Shown here one piece after another: positions 51,181 through 62,285 of a DNA stretch of 64,000 nucleotides. A program made the translations under genes and the position numbers. The DNA lies in the NCBI GenBank assembly GCA_008711295.1, contig VUYV01000329.1:698367-762366 (forward strand). The letters run 5' to 3'. Below the pieces are notes generated by a model. The model was given only the letters and a program-made list of their open reading frames with translations. It was not told where the DNA came from and made no database searches. How positions within the stretch are numbered: position 1 is the stretch's first letter; each line of letters starts with the position of its first letter. The stretch is from Anarhynchus alexandrinus. Lineage: Eukaryota; Chordata; Aves; Charadriiformes; Charadriidae.

Positions 51181-52690
51181 AAAAAATATGTTCCATGTCT
51201 CTATCTCAGCACAGTTTCTTTCAGCGTGGTACCTGAAAGAGCTACAGCAGTGCTCAAAATTTGAAAGCGCACGGAGTCACACATTCTCCCTCTTCTATCC
51301 CCCTCCAAAAAAAAAAAAAGGTAATTTACAGTGTGTAAAATGAAGTTATTGTCTCTTTTTATTGGTTTCTGATCTCTTAAAAATACAACTGAAAATAATA
51401 TCTTTCTTCTGTGATTAGATCTAAAATGCCACGAGACTACACAGCAAGTTGCTCTTTTTCAACTATAAATTTTATCACTACTACTTCCCAAGTTCTCTAC
51501 TAAAAATGGACAGCTTGTGAAATACTTCAGCCTGTCTGGCTTCTGACAGGTCTTCCTACAAAAACCTGAGTTATCCAAGAACACTCTGTAGCTGTCATGG
51601 CTAACTATCACTCCACAAGCCTGACTTCTAAAGAAAAATCCTTTGGGAATCACAGAATAACAGCAACATTAGCCAAAAACTCCACCTTTCTGTGGAAGAG
51701 CACACAAGTAGATTTTATTTTTGTGTCATAACTCTGAATTGGAAAGAATTTGGAAATTTGGAAAGAATGTTGCTTCCCATTTTATATGAATGAACAGATT
51801 GCTGCAATACATCCATACACTTTTTTCAGGAAAACATAGGTAAAGATCAGACACTGTTAAAAAAAACACAACAAAGCAGACCCATACTGCTAAGTAAGTT
51901 ATTTAGTAGCTATCGATAATGACATAGATTGAGCATATGGGGGTTTTAATCTACTGCCAATAGTAAGAATAATATTGATGATGATGTTGAATACTCAAAT
52001 ACCATTATGTTCTACCATTGCACTAGATATGCTCTATGGTTTGGACACCTTCACTGTGGAAAATCCAAGTTACACAAGGAAATATTGGATTTGTGTCAAG
52101 AAAATTGCTTACATAGTAATATACTTATTGACTTAATCAAAACATAAAAAATGACTGTGCTTTATAACACTTAGAATATCTTAGTATCTCTCTTCTGACA
52201 TACTAACCTTTCTACAACCATGGCAATATATAAAAGTCCGGGTTGGTTTTCTTTGGTTTTTGGTTTTTTAATAAATATAAGGTTAAACAACTTAAATTTG
52301 GGTTTCAACAAGCAGTTATATTGGGATTGTTGGATATGATTTTAAGATGATGATTTCCATGTGTGTTCCAATATTTCTAAATTGCTGGAACTTTAGAAAC
52401 TAAATGTACATTTTCTTCATGGTTTCCCTTCAGTTTTCTCCCATCTGTTTTTTTAAGTGCTCCAACTTCCATTAGGCTAAACATTTTAAAGTACAGACTG
52501 CTTTTCTAGAGCTTCTGATGTCATTTCTCCAGAGTCATATTAACAAATTACATCTATATAATGCGCTTTCAAAATACATAAACCTGACATTCCTTGAGAG
52601 AGTTTTCTTGCCAGTACATTAATTAGGAAAATGTTCCTTATGACTATCTATTTAAATTACCAATGTTTAATTAGCTATTATTGGTGAATT
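51181..52690. other. Non-coding DNA, no gene seen
   Basis: AT-rich. A 13-base A run with C-rich flank occurs at about 51301-51319. No gene or complete repeat. Confidence 0.45.
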
Positions 52691-52930
52691 AAGGATTGAA
52701 TTCTCCTGTCAGTATATACTGGTCCAGGCTCTCGCCCATCGTAGCCAAGTTTGCTCAGATGAAAAGCGCAGTGAGAAGGTGACCTTGGATTCTGGCGATA
52801 CTCGATGCCGGCTGATCCAATGATTAAAGGCCAGAGAAATGCAAAAGTTGATCCTGCTCATTTTAGTTGCCAACAGCAGACTGAGATTGTCCAGGTAGAC
52901 CTGTCGGCTTTATGGAGAAATGTTTTTCTT
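52690..52930. promoter_or_regulatory. Possible conserved non-coding element
   Basis: A non-repetitive block with about seven retained CpGs in roughly 200 bases of otherwise CpG-poor DNA. It includes TGATCCAATGATTAAAGGCC. The composition resembles vertebrate conserved non-coding elements, but no alignment was possible, so this is inference. Confidence 0.2.
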
Positions 52931-54530
52931 TTTAAAGAGTTATTATGAAAGTTCTATGCCATCAAACTTTCTCCAAAGATACTTCTGCTGCAGAGCAATT
53001 GTGCTGAAAATGCCTTTGTTGTGAGGGGGATTAAGCAGTGCCGGTGTAGTCCACTATTGGATCCACTGACTTGCACAAAAAGAGTGTTCCCTGTTTTTAA
53101 GAGTTGCCTCCAAATCTACTGAAATAACTACACTTCTGCAAATGTTTGGATGCATACCTTTTGTTTATTTGGAATTAAAACTGAATGGATCTATAGGCAA
53201 GATAATCTATATCTCTAAGGTTAACAAATTAATTAACAAAAATTGCACCACAAGTATTTCTGAAAACAATTAAAAAAGATACAATAAAGAAATAGAGATA
53301 CTGGAAAGTTCAGCAACCTTCTGTTTCAAAACACAATTTATGGGGAGAACTGTTGGGAACCAATTCTACAGAACAAAGACAAAAGGTTTCATTTTCTAAA
53401 CCATGCTAAAGAACATATACTGAGATCATATTACTCTCTTGATCTTCCAAATTCCCAGGGTAAGATTTTAATGCCTCTATTAAGCAATCATTGAAGGAAT
53501 TTCTGAGTTCTGTCCAGTCCTACATTGCAACAGACCATAGACCTAAACTCTCAATTTGTAGTTGCCGATTTAACATTTCTGCTTTCATCAAATTTATGGT
53601 TTAGACATGATTAAGAAATAAAGTTTCAAAAACAATGGCAAATAATTGTAATATTGTCCATTGTAATATTTCCTGCCAAGATGAAACCAAATACTGCAAA
53701 ATAACACTCAAAGAGAGTCAGATGTTTCAGTCTGTGCTTTGGACTTCTATGAATTTAAGGACTAAAGATGCTTAAGTTAAAAAAAAAAAGATAAAAAAAA
53801 AAAGAATTTGTGCGTACTTACCGAAGGTGATTGATATACAGGTAATGAATGCATCATGGAATGATTTTTTTCCTAGCGCCATCAGGAAAAAGCAACAGCC
53901 TTGCATTTCCTGGTAGAAAAATAAAACCAGTTCCACCCAATAGTGACCTTTCACTAGCTTCACTTCCCCTAAACCTTTCAGTACAATTACTTAAAGGAGG
54001 TGATAAATAAGGACAGTATGTAATACAATGAGGTCTAAACGCATCATCTTCCATACCAATAAAACGATAATCATTATAAAGAACTTACGTGCGGTGCTCT
54101 CTGTTCCCATGATGGGAATGTAACAACTGCATGAATTGAATATTGGCTGTAAGTTGCAGCTTCTTCAGAAAACAAAAGGGATGAGCATCTTTAAAGTACT
54201 TGGAGAACTGAAAGAGCTGTATAATCAATGGCTCCCCTCTTAAATTGCACGTGACAAATGGAAAATAGTAAAACAATAGTTATCTGATGTTAGAATTCAG
54301 AATCCATAACTTCACAGGTTCACAGTCATTATTTGATCGACATAATTATACTGAACGTTTCAATTAAACTAGGAATAATTAAATAAGAAAATGATCTGAA
54401 CCTCATTTCAAAAGCAGACTTGGCTACAGTTAGAAAATAATTTTGCATGTCTATCTTAAAGTGTATGACAATGGAAATATGATTACATCTAAAAATTATG
54501 TAATTTGTCCTAAAAATAGGAATCTAATAT
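52931..54530. other. Non-coding DNA, no gene seen
   Basis: AT-rich with A-runs at about 53779-53803. Short minus-strand frames at 53772-54276 are unrecognised. Confidence 0.45.
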
Positions 54531-54686
54531 ATGCATCCATTACTTTACAATATTTTATTTTTAGTTATTATGGCATTAAGGTTATGGCATTTTAGATATT
54601 ATGGAATTAAGAAATACTTAGTTAAAAACTGGCAAGTGATCCCGCTGAAAAAAAAAACAACAAAACTTTTTTCGTTTTTTTTTAAG

Positions 54687-54960
54687 GAGTCGGTTCCCCT
54701 GTCCAGTTCACTACTAAGCTGGGAAACAGTGGTACCTGCACAGCAGCAAGAGGGGCAGGGAGCATGGTTAGAAATAAGGACATTTAAACCTTCAAAGAAA
54801 CGCATGTGGCACGCTTCTTCCGGGGGCGAAATCAGTCCTTGGGAAGAGTCCGTGCTCCTCATCTAAATTAGACAGCGGCTAAAAACCTCCTGTGCGTAGG
54901 CTGCACCGTGACCCCAATGCTGTAAAAGCACTCTGGCTATGACCACGTTCACCCCTAATC
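54687..54960 (+). other. CpG-retaining patch with open frame, possible exon
   Basis: A poly-T tract ending in TTTAAG (AG at 54685-54686) is followed by 59 codons open to TAA at 54864-54866. These include VVPAQQQEGQGAWLEIRTF. About nine CpGs lie in 54790-54960. This could be a terminal exon, a regulatory patch or chance. The protein is not recognised and no partner exon is seen. Confidence 0.15.
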
Positions 54961-55730
54961 TGATCCCTGCAAACCAAGCCTTGGAAGATGTGTAAAGTAC
55001 TTATTCACTTCTGAACATGCTTTAAAGCTATCCCTTGGAGCAGATGGAGTTTATTTTGTAATCTCTTTACAGCAGCTGAGCGACAGAAAATATACTGCAC
55101 TGCAGTCCAGAGTCAGTGTCTCCCTTTAAATTATTTGAAATATTGTAAAAATTACTTTGTGTCTAATAGAGGCACCCTTTCCTGTCAAAAGGGAAAGGTT
55201 AAGTTATTGTCAATGACATTGGATTAAATATTTGCTAATCAAATTTATTTTTCATTAACGGATGGATTTGTTAGTCTCTGCATCTCAAGAATTCGGCACT
55301 AGAATATCTTTGATTATCCTTTTACAGATTTATAAATATTTTAGTGATCTAATCAAAGTAAAGGAACAATGGAATATGATTTAGGTAAGTATTATAAAAA
55401 GAGCTAGGGAACAGCTAGTCTATCTTCGCAAAATCTATTTTTGAGTAGTTTTGAATAAGAATGAATTCCTTAATTTCAGTCTGTTTGGAAATAATTTATG
55501 AACAGAATAAGGACAGACATTCTTGGATATGTTAATTTTTTCTAAGTTGTTTCCGCAGTTCTAATAAACGTTAAAAATAAAAATCTTTAGAAAATATATC
55601 CCCATTTGAGCCCGAGTTTCTCTTTGAGAAGAATCTGACACAATCTGGAAGCCCAAATTTTTCTTTTTTTTACAGAAAATGGGGCAACTGAAAGTGAAGA
55701 ATGAGAGGCTCTATACTAAGAACATAGTAT
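54961..55730. other. Non-coding DNA, no gene seen
   Basis: AT-rich, no supported feature. Confidence 0.45.
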
Positions 55731-55731
55731 T

Positions 55732-55778
55732 ACAATATTATATATATTAATTATATAATATATATATTATAATAATAG
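55732..55778. repeat. AT-rich imperfect palindrome
   Basis: Arms such as AATATTATATATATT and its near reverse complement flank AATTATATAAT, giving a cruciform-capable AT tract. This is the usual signature of an AT microsatellite prone to length change. Confidence 0.8.
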
Positions 55779-55899
55779 CTCTATACTACCATTCTATACT
55801 GACTTTTTTTTTAATTTAACATGCACTTGAAAAGACAAATAGAAGACCTGATGGTGTACTTCAGTTACCACTTACTTGTTTCAACATAATATATGCTTT

Positions 55900-56160
55900 A
55901 GTTGATTTTCCTTGCACTTTAGTTTTTTATGATAATTGCCTACTTATCCTGTTCTCGTCAGCTAATCAGGAGTAATTATTACATCTCTAATTGACCAACA
56001 ATAACTACTGTATCTTGTTTCGTTAATTAAATGCTTGTTTAGGAGAATATTTAATTTGCTGTAGTAACTTGGCGAGCAAGTCAACGTAACTTTATGATTA
56101 TTCTGCCTGTATAAGGCAGTGCATGCAAAGCTCCTAAGAAGATTATGTATAACACCTTAT
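55900..56160. promoter_or_regulatory. Homeodomain-motif-rich, possibly conserved non-coding segment
   Basis: Several homeodomain-type cores (TAATTA, TTAATTAA, CTAATTG, GCTAATC) occur in about 250 bases of non-repetitive DNA. In AT-rich DNA such cores arise often by chance, so support is weak without alignment. Confidence 0.15.
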
Positions 56161-56224
56161 ATCTGCCATAAAAGGGCTCAGCTGAAGCTTATGTTATTGT
56201 TAAACGTCTTGTAAAGGGAATCTG

Positions 56225-56410
56225 TGACAAAGTTTCAGTTACGATATGGAAAGCATTCCAGCACAGGAAAAGCTCACGAAAATAAGGTGATTTTCCCCAT
56301 AGATAATACGTTAGGGATCTTCTTGCGGGCTGACTCCCAGATAACACGGTCTTTGATGAGATCCCAAAGAAAACATCGTATCAAAGTCACAGCTCTTTGT
56401 TCATAATGCA
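56225..56410. promoter_or_regulatory. Possible regulatory block with TCF/LEF-like sites
   Basis: CTTTGATG (56351-56358), ATCAAAG (56380-56386, reverse orientation) and CTTTGTTC (56394-56402) match or resemble TCF/LEF or SOX HMG-box sites within about 52 bases. The surrounding sequence retains about six CpGs. No transcript evidence. Confidence 0.2.
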
Positions 56411-57770
56411 AAGGTGACAATTACCAGGAGTCAGCAGTGTCCTCAGGCCCCTGGGAACATTAAGGGATTTCAGTCATGTGGAAGCTGGAGTGAAGCAGAG
56501 GAGGGAACCAGGAGACCCCTGTGGCCACTCTTCCAGCACACAAGCTCTGCCGCAGCGCTGGGGCTGCCACCGTGCAGAGAAGAAGTAAAAGCGACAATTA
56601 ACGTACAATAATCTTTGGGGAGATGGTCTGAAGTTGCTCATGAAGGACAGCCTTCACGCCAACCTCAAAGCAGGGTGTGGAAAGTCAGGTGGCAGCCTCA
56701 GGTGTAGCTCAACTGAATGACATGATCTCACATCCAGTTCCTACAGTTGCCACTTCTTACCACAGACATGACACGGATTCCGCGCTGCTTAGTCCTCAGA
56801 TTTAGCAAATCCATGTGTAGCGATGAACTAATGAGTTCTAACCGCATCTTACTGTAATTTAGTTTGATGAGCTACATACGTAACACATAAGTAAGTTAAA
56901 GACTTGTAGAAGAAACAAGAAACTAGAATTCACATAGTGCTGACTCAGTAAACTGAAGACTGCGTAGTTTCTTTGTTTTAGTGTTTGCTCTATGGTTAAA
57001 GGTCCACATTTGCTTCTGTTATTTCACAGTTCCTAAAAAAGCACATTCTCCTGTCATTCCACAATGCGGTGCAATTTATGTAAGCTCATGAACCAATACA
57101 ATGTACGCAAACTCACTCTGTTGACAAAAAAGAAGAGGTCAATAGGAGTTCGGGACTCCACAAAGCATAATCTGGGAGCCACAGAACTACAAAATAAAGT
57201 TCTTCATTTATTCCCCCTAATCAGTTATTATTAAGGATGTAAAAGAGGAAGAGTGGAATGTTTACCTTCATCTTATAATTTTTGAGGGGCGTTGAAAAAA
57301 TCTTCTTTAATACATCCAAGGGCTTTTTTTTTCATTGAAGATGATCTTTCTGTGAAAAAGACAAGGACATTTCTTTTTTACAGAAATTTCTACAAGTAAG
57401 TGTATTACAACAGAAAATACAGCCTAAGAAACATGCTTGGCACAAAGTTGAAAAGATTTAAATCTTCTGATATGTAGCATAATAAATAAAATCTCTTTTT
57501 TCCAGAAAAAAAATGAGCTGTTCTGCCTGACCTTGGTCAAATCAGAATGTTAGTCACTTGTATTCACTCCAACTACTGTATTGCCTCCGAGAGGCCACAC
57601 CTTCCATAAGCACTGACCTTCATTTCCCTTTCATCAGCTTGGGAAGCACAGGGGGCCCTCTGAATATCCAAATACTATTTTTTCTGCTATTCTGAAATGA
57701 CTCTCCTTGTTTTCTCAAGCAAGATTGGAAAGTAATATTCTGTAGTTGTTGGTCATTGCGTATCCGGTGA
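56411..57770. other. Non-coding DNA, no gene seen
   Basis: A somewhat GC-richer part at 56430-56600 carries a 65-codon plus-strand frame that I do not recognise. The rest is AT-rich. Confidence 0.45.
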
Positions 57771-57965
57771 AATTATTTGGCCCTTGCGCTTTGAATGTCA
57801 CCTTTTAACCTGTACCATATTTAAAAGAGCGCGCCATTTTGGGATCAAAAATAAAGCGGTACCATTTCACCTCACGTGTGATGCTTCCAGAGTTCAAGTT
57901 CCGGCACTGTACAGAAGGTTATTTTTGTCTATCGGTACATCAGTTTTGCTGCGTAAGGGCAGCTG
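57771..57965. promoter_or_regulatory. CpG-retaining patch
   Basis: About eight CpGs in 190 bases, including GAGCGCGCCATTTTGG, which contains a YY1-like GCCATTTTG core. A 63-codon plus-strand frame spans the patch but resembles nothing known. A regulatory element or exon is possible. Confidence 0.2.
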
Positions 57966-60900
57966 TTTATTTTAAGTAATACATGATCCCTGGAATCTAT
58001 CCAAGCTGTAGTAGTTGTAGCTGATCATGTGCTTACAGGAGAGGGGACTGTTGTGTTGTATTTTACGTATGTCCTTGGACTTGAACATTTGCTACCAGAT
58101 TTGAACGACTTGGCCTGTTTTTATCTGCAAAGTCAGAGGAGCATGAAGTCTGTTTCTGAAGGAAGACTTAAAAGGAAAATAAATCCAGGATCCTTCTAGT
58201 AGCTGGCATGGAATGAAATTGGAATATTTAATAAAGCCTGTAAAGCTAAATATCATCTTGAGTTGGAAACAGCTGGTTTGAATATGCAGAAGCTGTAAAA
58301 AACTATATGGGAAATTATATGTGATTGGGAGAGTGCTTCAAAGTGCTTTTTGGCATACCACACAATTATTTCATACTAAGTAGGATTCAAACTACAAATG
58401 ATTAAAAAGGAAACTGGAGAATAAAGCGTGAGCTAAAGGGGTAGCAAGTCCTGATAAATAAAGCAAAGGTTCATAATGCAGTGGTTTATCAGTATGAAGT
58501 AGACTAAGTTCTTCCTGTTTGGACTTTTTTTTTAGTTTATTCGAGGTGAGGACCTGCAGCTCACACCAGGCTTGCTAAAACATCTAATGTGGCTGGCTTA
58601 GAAGCTTTTCATTGAAAGTGGAAAATGTTTCCAGCATTCCCAATCTGGTTTTAAGATGTTGCAGAATCTGCTAGTGAATTCAACACCAAATTAAAGGTGA
58701 CTGTGCTGAATCTTAAGTGGAAGGCTTTATTCAAATTACTTTATTTTTTAAAGAAATAAGTCAGATTGAGTTAACTGGGTTTATTAATTGTGATGCAAGC
58801 GTTTGTAGTTTTTACACACTTATACTTAGGTGTTATAAACATGTAAGTTACGAGCTAAATCTACAAAATTGTCCCTCCCCCTACCACTCAGCTGATTAAT
58901 ATCTTATTCATTGTAAGGTTTCATGCTAATAAATGTATGTTTAAGCAGGCAATGTAGCTGGATAAAAGCAATATTAATAGATCTAATATGAATAAACACC
59001 AATTTCCCCACTTGTCCAATTGAGAGTGGCTGACTTGAGCACAAAGCTTGAAAAAGGCTGGTGTGTAAATAGGCAACTTCAAAAGAGTATTCATAAGAAT
59101 TTGGATTCAAAATATCCAGAAGAGCTTGTTTTCATGCTCAGGATATCAGTACATTTGAAGCTACACAACATGCAGAGGCAGAATTGAAAAGCTGAAGGGG
59201 AAAAATTGCTGTGATAGGTGAAAAGCAGCTATTTCTCATTTTATATTGAAATTAAACCATTTGGGGCCTGAGTCCTTAGGCAATTTTCTACATAGGAATT
59301 CATTTAACGCTGTTATTATTTTTCCCTTCAAATTGATGAAATAAGACCATGGAAGACATTATACTTTTAAATACTCCTTTCATATGTGGAAAAGATCAGA
59401 GAACACCGAACTCCTCCAGATCTGATTTTCTGCTGGAGCAGAACAGAATTTCTGGCCAGATCACTGCTGTACGAACCATAACCATCCGTTCAAAAAGTAT
59501 AATACTAACCCTTTAACAGTCTGTCTTGCCATGGACAGGTACGATGGTTGAGTAAAACCATCACATTACCTAAGGGTCACCCGTAAGTACAAAGCATGGT
59601 GTCCCTTTAGAAATTATCCCCTGCAATCAAAAGCAAAAAAAACCCCCAAACTGTTAATTAAATGAGATATAAGCATAATACATTGACCAAAATCTTCATT
59701 ATGGCAAAACAAAACAGAACACTGGCATGGACTTACAGAGAGATTTTCAAAAGCAGTAACTGCCAAAACAAGCTCATCTTATCATTCTAGGCTGGTTTGT
59801 GCCACACCTACTTCAGAGATTCCCCAAACCAGGCATGATGAAAATCAAAGCAGTACGGTGCATTTGTGAACCAGCACCATTTCAACCAGTCCTGAAAAGA
59901 AATCTTGGCCCTTCATAACTAAATGTTTCTTTGACTGGCAATAAAGAGTACGCTGACTGTAAGCCTGAGAGCAGTCATAAACCCACGTATTTCCAAGGCT
60001 TGCATACATCCCGTGTTGTTGTAAAACACATTTTCCACAAAATGTAACAGGTGGTATTAGTAATCTGGCAAAAAAAAAGAAGATAAAAGATGCTTAAAAG
60101 TTGAGATAAAGTAAAAAAATATTTTTTTGTAATTTACTCTCATTTCTTCTTCAGTTTTTCCTAGATTAAATTATAATAAAAAGAACAGAATGGATTGAAA
60201 ATGCCAAAAAGAAAGGAATTAAATAGGAAATAAATGAATGTGACAGATTGGTGTACTTCATTTGTAAATTGGATAACAGTAGAGGTAGTAAATGTAACTA
60301 TTATATATAATTGACTTACCGAGATGCAAGATTTGAGGCCTGAAGGGGTGCTAAGCTATTTACTCACGACTTACGGATTCATATGAATTCCTCTGTTACT
60401 CAGTCCAGTGCCCAATTGTTTATTATCTCACTAGAATTTGGAGGACATCCAGTAACTTCGGTAGAAGCTATGCGAGTGTATCCAAGGATGATGTTTGTGC
60501 AAATAAAAAGGTCATTTTCCCTCATGAAAAGAAACAGAATGTTTCAACAGTGTAGTATGCAGGTACATACATTTAATAAATATAGTGATATTAATATGAA
60601 GTAAAAAGCAAGCTAGTTTAGTTTGGTCTGGAAACCAGTGTGGGTTTGACCAGTCAATTATCGATATCCCTGGAAGAGCATAGGAGTGCAGGCACGTTAT
60701 TGCTTATATACTTTATTCCCACCTCCTTTGCCCCATTTTTCATGGCTGAATTTTCCCAAGTACTTGCCCCAAATCTGCCGCAACCTCTCCTTATCCTGGT
60801 CACCTTTCTGTATCTCTTGTTGAGTATTACTGTGCTAGCTCCATAGCATCACGTTTTACTGTACTGTTTCGGGAGGGCGGCGTGGATCTGCACCCAGTGT

Positions 60901-61126
60901 TCAAACTGAGGTGACGTGGCAGCTGTATGTATAATGCCTCACAATGCTCTCTGCATTGTTCTCTTTTTTTCTAAAAATATTGAGGGGTTTTGACCACAGA
61001 GGAAATTTAAGATGAATTTCATAAATCTTCTTCTTACAATACTCAGTAACAAGATGCTCAGTGTAAGAGTTAATTCACTACCTACCATTATGTACGTTAA
61101 ATTGCAATTAGTTTTCTTCCTACGTT
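57966..61126. other. Non-coding DNA, no gene seen
   Basis: AT-rich DNA with short chance frames. A TGACGTGG motif (60912-60919), the core of CRE/UPR-type bZIP sites, is isolated. Confidence 0.45.
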
Positions 61127-61390
61127 TACCACGCTACATATATCAACATGGATCTCAAGCTGCTATTTTACCACCCAGTCCCTGAGAGCGCCTTCTGCAT
61201 CTTTTTTTGTCATGACCCGCGCCTTCATTACCCTGAATAACTTAGCAAACCGTGTCACTTCTGTGCTCATTCTCTTTTTCAGATCACTGATGAATACGTC
61301 CCCGTGGGACTCCATGGGGATTTTCTTCCAGCAAGAAAACTGACCATTAACTCCTGCTCTCCGTACTGTAAGCTGTTTCTGCGCGTGGGA
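61127..61390 (-). mobile_element. Old CR1-type LINE fragment (reverse transcriptase core, active site deleted)
   Basis: Minus-strand translation reads VRRAGVNGQFSCWKK, then ESHGDVFISDLKKRMSTEVT, RFAKLFRV and ALRDWVVK. It aligns in order with the CR1 reverse-transcriptase pattern RAGVNGQFSxWxxVxxGVPQGS...FINDLExGxxSEVTKFADDTKLFRV...LGDWAxKWQM. The GVPQGS region is decayed to PMESHG with a deletion. The catalytic FADD motif has lost its DDT (FADDTKLF has become FAKLF). The frame is otherwise open for about 88 codons. This looks like a different, older CR1 lineage than the copies at 15.2 and 24.3 kb. It cannot encode a functional enzyme. Confidence 0.82.
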
Positions 61391-62044
61391 AATGGGCAGA
61401 GTGGGAGGCTTCTTTTTACATGCTCGCACCTTTTAAAAAATTATTCCAGCTAACTTATAATTATCTCTAATACATAAATGATATTTTAATGATATAAATA
61501 CATTCCTAGAAAGAGACTCAGCAATTATTCTTTTGAAAACGGACAATTTTTTTTTCTTATTGGGAGTAATTTAGGTTTGCCCTCTGTCGCACCTTGACAT
61601 TTTTGCTAAGCTTCTATTTTTTACATATGTGAATCACTCGCTTTTCAGTACTGAACTGTCACAGACTTGTATATTTTGAAAAGAAGCCAAGTTTCAGTAT
61701 CATTATACTTACACATTCACCCCGAGGCATAATTGTTCTAATACACAATTTTCATCCTGTAATTTAAAGGAGAGTTAGTGTGTCTTTTTGCCTTCCAGTA
61801 ACTGTCATAGGATTTTCAGTATGTATTGGATAACATGAGCTCTTTCCTGTGCCCATGGAAATCAATAGTAACACTTCATACTCGTTAAAATCTATCAGAG
61901 AAAAAAAAGGGGTCTAGGTAATTAGGGTCCACTTTTGTTTGGACACTGGTTTATTTGAAATCAGAATTGTTAGTCAGGAGAGCACAGGGTGGTCTGCGAT
62001 GAGCTGAAATTTCCAGCCAACCGAAATAAAGGTGAAAAGCTCAG
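61391..62044. other. Non-coding DNA, no gene seen
   Basis: AT-rich; no supported feature. Confidence 0.45.
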
Positions 62045-62285
62045 TGTCCCACCCGGCAGGACCCACGCCACTCCTGTCCTCCCGCCACGGCACCACGTCA
62101 CACCGTGCCAGCGGCAGTGACATGCTGAAGGAAAACTGACTCACCTGGGCCCAGACGCGCCCTCGAGAGTGACGATGCCCGAGGCGCAGCCAGGGGTAGT
62201 GGAAGACGGAGTAAGCAAAGCTTGTGTTTGCAGCTATGCTGGATGAGAACTTCACCCAGTCCAGGAATGGGAGACCTGGGCAAAG
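62045..62285 (-). other. CpG-rich patch with candidate exon, strand ambiguous
   Basis: About 14 CpGs occur in 62050-62210, the densest cluster outside the main island. On the minus strand, GCCCAG|GTGAGT (GT at 62144-62143) is a perfect 5' splice site. A TTTGCCCAG acceptor (AG at 62277-62276) would define a 131-base exon, 62275-62145, open in one frame (peptide segments FLDWVKFSS and YSVFHYPWLRL). On the plus strand a GTGTTTGCAG acceptor (AG 62231-62232) and an AAAG|GTAAAC donor would instead give a 53-base exon. Neither product is recognised. It may be a small CpG island with a first exon, or regulatory DNA. Confidence 0.28.

Noticed and set aside
60912..60919. TGACGTGG bZIP (CRE/UPRE-like) motif
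   Set aside because: A single eight-base motif with no promoter context.
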